From: an uncultured Chloroflexota bacterium | GTDB taxonomy: Bacteria > Chloroflexota > Anaerolineae > Anaerolineales > Villigracilaceae | Length of the DNA: 7,151 bases | Assembly: GCA_903837815.1 (NCBI GenBank) | Contig: CAILWD010000491.1 | Location: 1-7,151, forward strand | Direction of reading: 5' to 3' | Part shown: piece after piece, positions 1 through 5,428 of the stretch | Layout: every line of letters begins with the position of its first letter | Numbering within the stretch: the first letter of the stretch is position 1 | The notes under the pieces: model-generated | The model's input: only the letters and a program-made list of their open reading frames with translations | Database searches by the model: none | What the model was told of the DNA's origin: nothing | Position numbers and translations under genes: made by a program

Positions 1-15
1 TGCAGTTTTCTGTAT

Positions 16-28
16 ATTCAAGGTGAAT
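16..28. promoter_or_regulatory. Candidate autoregulatory operator (short dyad)
   Basis: ATTCA (16-20) and TGAAT (24-28) form a perfect 5-bp inverted repeat around AGG. It overlaps the ribosome binding site (AAGGTG, 20-25) and ends one base before the start codon of the ArsR-family gene. ArsR-family repressors often bind AT-rich dyads with TTCA/TGAA-like half-sites at their own promoters, so autoregulation is plausible. The arms are short and the sequence further upstream is outside the window, so chance is a real alternative. Confidence 0.3.
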
Positions 29-29
29 C

Positions 30-329
30 ATGGATCAGACACCCCATTTCAATGTTTCTTCACAGCACGAAGCGGATTTATGTTTTGCGCTTGCCGACCC
101 CAAGCGCATCGACATCATCCACGCGCTTGAAAAACACCCCTACAACGTAAACGAATTGACGGAGGAATTGGGTATCTCCCAGCCGACGACTTCGCGCCAC
201 TTAAAGATTCTGCGCGAGCGCGGGCTGGTTCAATCCACCCGTCACGGGGTTTCCATCACCTATGCCTTGTCCGACCCGCGTCTGATTCAGGCGCTTGAAT
301 TGTTGAACGATATTTCCATCAGTAAATAA
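30..329 (+). CDS. ArsR-family winged-helix transcriptional regulator
   Basis: A 99-residue protein, the usual size for ArsR/SmtB-family repressors, which bind DNA as dimers in the cytoplasm. The family signature is visible: 'ALADPKRIDIIHAL' (about 20-33), a helix-turn-helix at about 40-62 with the recognition helix around 'SQPTTSRHLKILRERGLV', and a beta wing at about 66-80 ('RHGVSITYAL'). The alpha-3 metal site of ArsR/SmtB (ELCVCDL-type) reads 'ELTEELG' and has no cysteine. The protein has only one Cys (C18), so it is unlikely to sense arsenic like classical ArsR or to form an intramolecular disulfide like BigR/SqrR. The start is supported by AAGGTG five to six bases upstream. It lies 124 bp before the respiratory cluster in the same direction, so it may control that cluster, but the effector is unknown. 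Confidence 0.9.
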   Translation: MDQTPHFNVSSQHEADLCFALADPKRIDIIHALEKHPYNVNELTEELGISQPTTSRHLKILRERGLVQSTRHGVSITYALSDPRLIQALELLNDISISK

Positions 330-425
330 TGTCATTCTGAGCGAAGCGAAGAATCTCTGCTCGTCTAGTAGAGACCCTCACTGCACTGGCGCGCAGCGCA
401 AGTGTCGCTATCGCTCAGGGTGACA
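330..425. repeat. Palindromic REP/MITE-like intergenic element
   Basis: The 96-bp stretch begins one base after the regulator's stop codon. Its ends are near-perfect inverted repeats: TGTCATTCTGAGCGA (330-344) and TCGCTCAGGGTGACA (411-425), 13 of 15 positions complementary. The two exceptions become G-U pairs in RNA. Inside are smaller hairpins: TCTCT/AGAGA (354-358 with 370-374) and CACTGGCG with its partner near 397-404. 'GTCATTCTGAGCGAAGCGAAGAATCTC' type sequences are known to me as dispersed intergenic repeats in several bacterial groups, including Chloroflexota. The element leaves only 28 nt before the next start codon, so any promoter of the downstream operon must lie in or before it. 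It encodes nothing credible. It could act as an mRNA-stabilising structure, an attenuator or a non-autonomous mobile element. Confidence 0.75.
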
Positions 426-453
426 CGCTTAAAGAAAACCAACGGAGGATTTC

Positions 454-1149
454 ATGCACAAGAAGAAGATGTTAGTCACCCTGATTATCGCTGGCGTCCT
501 GCTGGCAATTGCCGTCATTCCCTGGCTGGCAACGGCTCAACCCGCCAAAGCCCAATGCGGATCGCAAGCCTCGACCTGCAAAGACTGCCACGAAGTGCAG
601 GGACAGATGTCCGTCAACGCCGACGGAACAGGCTGGCACCAATCTCATGCCTTCGGCGATTTTTGCTATGTCTGCCATGCAGGTAACCAACAGGCAACAG
701 ACAAGGAAGCCGCGCACACGGGCATGGTCCCGCCGCTTTCGGATACAAAAGCCTCCTGCCAGCAGTGCCATCCCAAAGATTTGGACGCGCGAGCCAAAGT
801 CTACACCGACATTTTGGGCGTGGACGCAACTGGCGGCGCGGCTGCTGCTGCATCCGCCGCAGTTCAGCCCGTCATGATCTGCGAACCCGAAGCCAATGTC
901 CCCGAAGACAATACCGTGGTGCTGGCAAAGCCCGCTGAGACAGTGGACTACGTCGACCACTACAACAAGAACGTGCTTGGCATCCGCGAAGTGAATTGGG
1001 GCATGATCGGGCTGATTGTTCTCATCGCGGTGATCGTCCTCGGCGGCGCGGGATTTGCGGCAATGAAAACGGGTTGGCTGGTTGTGACATTTGAAAAGCC
1101 CGTCAAAAAAGAAGAACCCAAAGCAGAATCCAGCGAAGAGAAGAAATAA
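454..1149 (+). CDS. Membrane-anchored triheme cytochrome c
   Basis: A 231-residue exported cytochrome with three CXXCH heme c sites: CKDCH (42-46), CYVCH (71-75) and CQQCH (102-106). H62, H65 and H88 are candidate distal ligands. The N-terminus is a Sec-type signal (MHKKK, then a hydrophobic stretch to about 27) with a likely cleavage after AKA (31-33). The AKAQC sequence does not fit a lipobox. After the heme domain comes an Ala-rich linker (129-137) and a region without hemes (about 140-182). A transmembrane helix (184-203) follows, then a Lys/Glu-rich tail, probably cytoplasmic. GGAGG (444-448) five bases upstream fixes the start. It lies 12 nt before the molybdoenzyme gene and is probably an electron-transfer subunit or partner of that complex. 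The combination of three hemes and a single anchor recalls DsrJ, and the gene position recalls QrcA, but I do not see enough to name it as either. Confidence 0.9.
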   Translation: MHKKKMLVTLIIAGVLLAIAVIPWLATAQPAKAQCGSQASTCKDCHEVQGQMSVNADGTGWHQSHAFGDFCYVCHAGNQQATDKEAAHTGMVPPLSDTKASCQQCHPKDLDARAKVYTDILGVDATGGAAAAASAAVQPVMICEPEANVPEDNTVVLAKPAETVDYVDHYNKNVLGIREVNWGMIGLIVLIAVIVLGGAGFAAMKTGWLVVTFEKPVKKEEPKAESSEEKK

Positions 1150-1161
1150 CGGGAGCAAGCC

Positions 1162-3327
1162 ATGTCAAACATCTCCCGACGTGATTTTCTAAAAGTAGGC
1201 GGCGCGGCTGCGACAGCGCTGGCAGTGGGACAATTCATCCCCGCGCCAGTGGCTCAGGCGGCGCGTGACGCTGGACATCTCAACGCGCAAGGCGACGGCG
1301 AAATCGCCACCATGTGCGAAATGTGCGTGTGGCGCTGCGGCGTACTCGCCAAAGTAGTCAACGGCAAAGTCGTCAAACTGGACGGCAACCCCGACCACCC
1401 ACACTCGAACGGCAAACTCTGTCCGCGTGGACAGGCTGGGCTGGCAACCACCTACGACCCCGACCGTGTGCTGACTCCGCTGGTGCGGGTTGGCAAACGC
1501 GGCGAAGGCAAGTTCCGTCAGGCGTCGTGGGAAGAGGCAATCGAAATCGTCGCCTGGAACATGCTCAATATCAAAGACAAATACGGACCTGAAGCCATGG
1601 TCTTCTCGTCCACGCACAACCTGTCACAGGTGCAGTTTGAGAACTTACTGCAAGCCTTTGGTTCGCCGAATTACGGCACGCAACGCTCGTTGTGTTTCAA
1701 CGCCATGATTGTTGCCAACCAGATGACCTTCGGCATGGAAGAACCTGGGCGCAGTTACGCGGGCGTGAAATACATCCTGCTGACGGGGCGCAACCTCGCC
1801 GAAGCCATCTCCAACTCCGAGACGGGTGACTTGATCCACGCGATTGACCAGGGCGCAAAGATGGTTTACATTGACCCGCGCTTCACCGAGACTGCGGCGA
1901 AGGCGACCGAGTGGCTGCCCATTCGCCCTGGGACTGACCTTGCCCTGCACCTCGCTTTCATCAATGTCATCATCAGCGAAGAACGCTACAACAAGGAATT
2001 CGTCAGCAAGTACACCGTCGGCTTCGATGAACTAGCCGCGAGCATCGGTCAGTACACCCCCGAATGGGCGGCGGAAATCACTGGCATTTCAGCGGAAACC
2101 ATCCGCCGCATCGCGCAGGAATTCAGCGACGCCGCTCCCAACGCGCTGGCGCACAACGGCTGGCGCACATCGAACTTCATCAACTCTTTCCAGACCGAAC
2201 GCGCCATCACCATCTTGAATACACTGGTAGGCAATTGGGGCGTGACCCTGCTCCCCGCTGGCGGCGAGGAAAGCGGTTGTTTTGGCAAGCCGCCCCAGCC
2301 TGGCTATCCGCGCAACTCAGCCCTCCGCCTGGATGGTGTGCCGTGGAAATATCCCTTCGTGCCGCTCAAGTTGGGCGTCTTCCAGGAACTGCGCGACAAC
2401 ATTTTGAAAGATGATCCGTACGCGGCGCATGGTTGGTTCATCTCGCGCCAGAATCCAATCCAATCCATCCCCGACCGCAGGAAGACTTTGCAGGCTTTTG
2501 CCAAGATGGACTTCATCGCCACAGTGGATGTCATCATGAACGACTCTTCGTGGTTCGCGGATGTCGTCCTGCCCGAAGCGTCGTACCTCGAACGATACGA
2601 CCCGCTCATGCCCATCGGCGACAAGGGCTTTATCCGTCAGCCCGTGATCGAGCCGCAAGGCGAAGCCAAATCCGCGTTGTGGATTTTCAAGCATCTCGGT
2701 GAACGGCTGGGACTGAGCGACTTCTTCCAATATGCAGACGAGGAAGATTATCTCAATCAGCAATTGGCTCCGCTTGGCGTTTCGTTGGATGAGGTCAAGG
2801 CAAAGGGTTATGTGGAACTCCCCGAAGCCGAAGCCGAAGTCTTCAAGTGGAACACGCCCAGCGGCAAAATCGAGATCAAGTCCGATACGCTCGGCAACGC
2901 TGGCTTCTCTGCCATCCCTGTTTGGGAAGAGCCGCCCGCCCCGCAGCAAGGCGAGTTTTACCTGCTTACTGGCAAGGACGCGCGCCAGACCCAATTCGCC
3001 ACGCAAAATAATTTATTGCTGAAAAAATACGATGACGAGCCGCGCATTTGGATGAATCCCAAATCTGCCGCCGCGAACGGATTGGCAAACGATGACCTGG
3101 TGGAAGTGACCAGCGAAGTGGGCAAGGTGAAAGTTCATCTGGAAGTGATCGAAGCCATCCGCCCCGACTGCGTTTACATGACGCCTGGGTTTGGTCATCT
3201 TTCATTGGGCTTGACCACCGCCTATGGCTTGGGCGCAAGCGACTCCGACCTGCACGTCACCTACACCGACCCCGTCAGCGGCGGACAGGCGCTCAGCCAG
3301 ACCTTTGTCAGCGTAAGGAAGGCGTAA
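1162..3327 (+). CDS. Tat-exported molybdopterin oxidoreductase, PsrA/PhsA-like catalytic subunit
   Basis: A 721-residue catalytic subunit of the DMSO reductase superfamily, slightly shorter than typical PsrA/PhsA proteins (about 760). The twin-arginine signal is SRRDFLK (5-11), followed by a hydrophobic stretch and AQA near 33, so the folded enzyme is exported. The N-terminal [4Fe-4S] site is C52-X2-C55-X3-C59-X27-C87, with CPRG at 87-90. The motif 'GSPNYGTQRSLC' places C178 where polysulfide and thiosulfate reductases carry the cysteine ligand to Mo, so the enzyme is probably active, unlike Qrc-type relatives reported to lack Mo. The C-terminal molydopterin-dinucleotide-binding domain spans about 598-715 ('YLLTGKDARQTQF', 'RIWMNP'). 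GGGAG (1151-1155), six bases upstream, supports the start. The next gene begins one base after its stop. The likely reaction is two-electron oxidation or reduction of a sulfur compound; the substrate and direction are inferred, not shown. Confidence 0.92.
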   Translation: MSNISRRDFLKVGGAAATALAVGQFIPAPVAQAARDAGHLNAQGDGEIATMCEMCVWRCGVLAKVVNGKVVKLDGNPDHPHSNGKLCPRGQAGLATTYDPDRVLTPLVRVGKRGEGKFRQASWEEAIEIVAWNMLNIKDKYGPEAMVFSSTHNLSQVQFENLLQAFGSPNYGTQRSLCFNAMIVANQMTFGMEEPGRSYAGVKYILLTGRNLAEAISNSETGDLIHAIDQGAKMVYIDPRFTETAAKATEWLPIRPGTDLALHLAFINVIISEERYNKEFVSKYTVGFDELAASIGQYTPEWAAEITGISAETIRRIAQEFSDAAPNALAHNGWRTSNFINSFQTERAITILNTLVGNWGVTLLPAGGEESGCFGKPPQPGYPRNSALRLDGVPWKYPFVPLKLGVFQELRDNILKDDPYAAHGWFISRQNPIQSIPDRRKTLQAFAKMDFIATVDVIMNDSSWFADVVLPEASYLERYDPLMPIGDKGFIRQPVIEPQGEAKSALWIFKHLGERLGLSDFFQYADEEDYLNQQLAPLGVSLDEVKAKGYVELPEAEAEVFKWNTPSGKIEIKSDTLGNAGFSAIPVWEEPPAPQQGEFYLLTGKDARQTQFATQNNLLLKKYDDEPRIWMNPKSAAANGLANDDLVEVTSEVGKVKVHLEVIEAIRPDCVYMTPGFGHLSLGLTTAYGLGASDSDLHVTYTDPVSGGQALSQTFVSVRKA

Positions 3328-3328
3328 C

Positions 3329-4126
3329 ATGCCAAACAAACATAATGCTTATTTATTCGACGCCACGCGCTGTATCGACTGCCGCGCCTGCATGATCTCG
3401 TGCAGTGTCGAAAACAAAATCGAAATGGACAAGACCCGCATTTGGGTCGCGGGCGTTGGACTCACGGGCGAATATCCCGAACTGCAACGCAGTACGATGG
3501 TTTATCACTGTATGCACTGCCTCCATCCTGACTGCATGTCTGCCTGCCCCGTCGGCGCGTACACCCAGGCGGAAGATGGTCCCGTCACCTACAACCCTGA
3601 CCTGTGCATCGGCTGCCGCTACTGCATGAACGCCTGCCCCTTCGGCGTGCCGCACTTCGACTACGACAAGGGACTTGTGGAAGGCGCCTTTATTGACAAA
3701 TGCACCTTCTGCCCGCAGCGCATCTACAACGGCGACAAACCCACCTGCGTGGGGACTTGTCCCACCGACGCGCTTGAATTTGGCGAACGCGACGAACTGT
3801 TGAAGAAGGCTCACGAGCGCATCGCCGCGCATCCAGACCGCTATATTGACCATGTCTACGGCGAATTTGAAAACGGCGGCACATCCTACCTAGTTCTTTC
3901 GCATGTCCCGTTCAAGGATTTGGGATTGCCCGAACTGCCCGAAGAGCCCATCAACGAAGTCAGCGAAAAAGTGATGGAAATGACCATCCCCTTCGCCCTG
4001 AGTTGGGGTGCGGTGCTGACGGCTGTTACCGTTGGCGTAGCCGCTTACGACAAGAAAAAGCGCGCGCTGAGCGAAATCGAAGCGAAAAAAGTCGCCAAGG
4101 AAAAGGAAGCGGAGACTGAAAAATGA
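3329..4126 (+). CDS. Four-cluster ferredoxin subunit with C-terminal membrane anchor (PsrB/FdnH/HybA-like)
   Basis: A 265-residue electron-relay subunit. Sixteen cysteines fall in four groups suited to four [4Fe-4S] clusters: C15/C18/C21/C25, C61/C64/C69/C73, C93/C96/C99/C103 and C125/C128/C140/C144, with ligands shared between groups as usual in this family. There is no N-terminal Tat or Sec signal, so it must be exported bound to the Tat-bearing catalytic subunit. A transmembrane helix at about 219-240 follows the ferredoxin domain, then a strongly charged tail (DKKKRALSEIEAKK and on), consistent with positive-inside topology. Simple PsrB/NrfC proteins lack this anchor, while FdnH and HybA have one. 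AAGGAAGG (3315-3322) six bases upstream supports the start. The last bases overlap the membrane subunit gene by 4 nt (ATGA), suggesting translational coupling. It should wire the quinone module to the catalytic subunit. Confidence 0.93.
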   Translation: MPNKHNAYLFDATRCIDCRACMISCSVENKIEMDKTRIWVAGVGLTGEYPELQRSTMVYHCMHCLHPDCMSACPVGAYTQAEDGPVTYNPDLCIGCRYCMNACPFGVPHFDYDKGLVEGAFIDKCTFCPQRIYNGDKPTCVGTCPTDALEFGERDELLKKAHERIAAHPDRYIDHVYGEFENGGTSYLVLSHVPFKDLGLPELPEEPINEVSEKVMEMTIPFALSWGAVLTAVTVGVAAYDKKKRALSEIEAKKVAKEKEAETEK

Positions 4127-5307
4127 AAATCAAACTAAGACTTCCCGAATTCCTCCGCATGGGGACCTTGCCCATCGTCCTCATCGTTTTGATGGCGATT
4201 GCCTTTGTGGTTGCGATGGTTCGCTACACCATCGGCATCGGTGCCATCAGCGACTTGAGTTACTCCTACCCCTGGGGCTTTTGGATCAGCTTCGACTTGT
4301 TCACGGGCGTGGTTATTTCCAGCGGCGGATTCCTCATGGCGGGCACGGTTTACATTCTTCGCATCGAAGAATTCAAACCCCTGCTTCGTCCCTCGGTGTT
4401 GACTGCCTTCCTCGGCTATATGATGGTTGCCATCGCCCTGCTGGTTGACCTCGGTCAGCCACTGCGCATCTGGTACATGATTATCCACTGGAATCACACC
4501 AGCGTTCTTCTTGAAATTGGCATCTGCGTGATGAGTTACCTGACCGTGCTTGCCATCGAATTTGCGCCTGTGGTTTTGGAGAGTTTTCCAAAACTGCAAA
4601 AAGTTGCCCATCTCATTCACCGCTTTATCATGCCGTTCGTCATCTTCGGCGTGGTGCTCTCGACCCTGCATCAATCCTCGCTTGGTTCGCTCATGCTCAT
4701 CGAGCCGACCAAACTTCATCCGCTCTGGTGGACTCCCATCCTGCCCATCCTGTTCTTCGCATCCGCTATTTCGGTGGGCATTTCCATGATTATCTTGGAG
4801 TCGTCGCTCAGTTCCCGCTACTTCCAACGCGGACTTGAGACGCACCTGCTGGCGAAACTGGCGAAGGCACTGCCGATTGCTTTGGGCGTGTACCTCGTCA
4901 TCAAGATTGTTGACCTGGCAGTTGCTGGCGACTTTGGCTATCTCTTCTCCAGCGGACTCATGAGCGTCCTCTTCTGGGCTGAAATCCTCATCGGCATCAT
5001 CTTCCCGATGGTTTGGTTCTCCATCGAAAAGAATCGCAACACCCCCAGCGGACTTCTCACGGGCGCAATCGTCACCCTGCTTGGTCTGATCCTCAACCGC
5101 TTCAACGTCAGTTGGTTTGGCGTCACGCATCCCGATCCGCTGTTCTACATGCCGAGTTTCATGGGTCACGTGGATTACTTCCCGACCATCCCAGAAGTCG
5201 CTGTCTCTATCGGCATCTTCTCTGCTGGCATCATGGCGTTCGGACTGCTCGCCAAATACTTCCCCGTCTTTGAATCGGAGCATCACGAAGCCCACGCGGC
5301 AGATTGA
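4123..5307 (+). CDS. nrfD: NrfD/PsrC-family quinone-interacting membrane subunit, HybB type
   Basis: A 394-residue integral membrane protein with about ten hydrophobic helices, near residues 15-34, 53-77, 92-110, 126-147, 166-181, 203-225, 244-268, 278-300, 310-327 and 357-380. Ten helices and the length match HybB (392 residues in E. coli) rather than the eight-helix PsrC. From memory of HybB, several stretches correspond closely: 'YPWGFWISFDL' (49-59), 'AIEFAPVVLE' (144-153), 'TLHQSSLGSLM' (181-191) and 'LHPLWW' (198-203). Acidic and His residues inside helices (D109, E131, H183) are candidates for quinone or proton handling. It has no heme and should exchange electrons between menaquinone and the ferredoxin subunit. 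GGAG (4111-4114) inside the preceding gene precedes the ATG. The C-terminus (EHHEAHAAD) is His-rich and hydrophilic. The symbol denotes the family, not proven function. Confidence 0.92.
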   Translation: MKIKLRLPEFLRMGTLPIVLIVLMAIAFVVAMVRYTIGIGAISDLSYSYPWGFWISFDLFTGVVISSGGFLMAGTVYILRIEEFKPLLRPSVLTAFLGYMMVAIALLVDLGQPLRIWYMIIHWNHTSVLLEIGICVMSYLTVLAIEFAPVVLESFPKLQKVAHLIHRFIMPFVIFGVVLSTLHQSSLGSLMLIEPTKLHPLWWTPILPILFFASAISVGISMIILESSLSSRYFQRGLETHLLAKLAKALPIALGVYLVIKIVDLAVAGDFGYLFSSGLMSVLFWAEILIGIIFPMVWFSIEKNRNTPSGLLTGAIVTLLGLILNRFNVSWFGVTHPDPLFYMPSFMGHVDYFPTIPEVAVSIGIFSAGIMAFGLLAKYFPVFESEHHEAHAAD

Positions 5308-5318
5308 GAACGTATAAA

Positions 5319-5342
5319 GTAGACAGGTAAACAAGTAAACAC
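5319..5342. repeat. Octamer array (GTAAACAR-like, three units)
   Basis: Three tandem 8-bp units, GTAGACAG, GTAAACAA and GTAAACAC, follow the stop of the NrfD gene by 11 bases. A related array appears at the end of the cytochrome b gene (6433-6456). The last unit runs into the left arm of the hairpin at 5337-5376. The array is too short to be a known origin or CRISPR. It looks like a simple intergenic repeat family and may vary in unit number between strains. Confidence 0.6.
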
Positions 5343-5377
5343 GGAACACGCTATACTTAGGGCGCGTTCCGTGTTTT
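5337..5377 (+). terminator. Rho-independent terminator-like hairpin
   Basis: Arms 5337-5351 and 5362-5376 pair over 15 positions with a single A-C mismatch (5348/5365) around a 10-base loop. The 3' arm ends in a T run (5374-5377) followed by GTAAAA. Because the 5' arm starts with AAA, the structure could also work on the other strand. It is 30 nt beyond the NrfD stop and 45 nt before the cytochrome b ATG, so it probably separates or attenuates transcription between the four-gene unit and the cytochrome b unit. The short T tract means partial read-through is possible. Confidence 0.65.
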
Positions 5378-5383
5378 GTAAAA

Positions 5384-5428
5384 TTCATCCTTCCGCCTTC
5401 ATCTTTCATCCTTTCCCCCCCATGCGCC
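5384..5428 (+). repeat. Pyrimidine-rich leader repeat, copy 1
   Basis: A 38-nt C/T-rich leader (5384-5421, TTCATCC repeated and ending in seven C) leads directly to ATGCGCC (5422-5428). The same arrangement recurs at 6460-6504. The two leaders are exactly equal in length, 30 of 38 positions agree, and the next seven bases are identical. It has no Shine-Dalgarno-like purine run, in contrast to the four upstream genes. It may be a dispersed intergenic repeat or a shared translational leader. Confidence 0.6.

Noticed and set aside
553..558. Lipoprotein signal at the AKAQC sequence of the triheme cytochrome
   Set aside because: The residue before the Cys is Gln, which does not fit the lipobox [LVI][ASTVI][GAS]C. 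An ordinary signal peptidase I site after AKA fits better.
402..686. 94-residue + strand open frame starting inside the palindromic repeat
   Set aside because: It is out of frame with the triheme cytochrome and overlaps it. It is rich in Arg and Ser with no domain and no ribosome binding site.
472..1158. 228-residue open frame on the - strand opposite the triheme cytochrome
   Set aside because: It is the mirror of a well-supported heme protein gene with signal, motifs and ribosome binding site. Its translation has no recognisable domain.
1162..3327. Respiratory arsenate reductase (ArrA) or arsenite oxidase, suggested by the ArsR-family neighbour
   Set aside because: The protein is shorter than ArrA (over 800 residues), and the regulator lacks the arsenic-binding cysteines. 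No arsenic resistance gene is in the window, so the ArsR family name alone is not evidence.
5319..5342. CRISPR or origin iteron array
   Set aside because: There are only three 8-bp units without spacers, and no replication or cas genes are nearby.
5352..5357. TATACT as a -10 promoter element for cytochrome b
   Set aside because: No TTGACA-like box is found about 17 bases upstream, and the hexamer sits in the hairpin loop.
5371..5421. N-terminal extension of cytochrome b from GTG 5371
   Set aside because: The GTG lies in the terminator-like stem, and the extra 17 residues are encoded by the pyrimidine leader that recurs before another gene, so they are probably untranslated.
5415..5421. Seven-C run before the cytochrome b ATG as a phase-variation tract
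   Set aside because: The run is short and lies in an untranslated leader. There is no second allele to compare.
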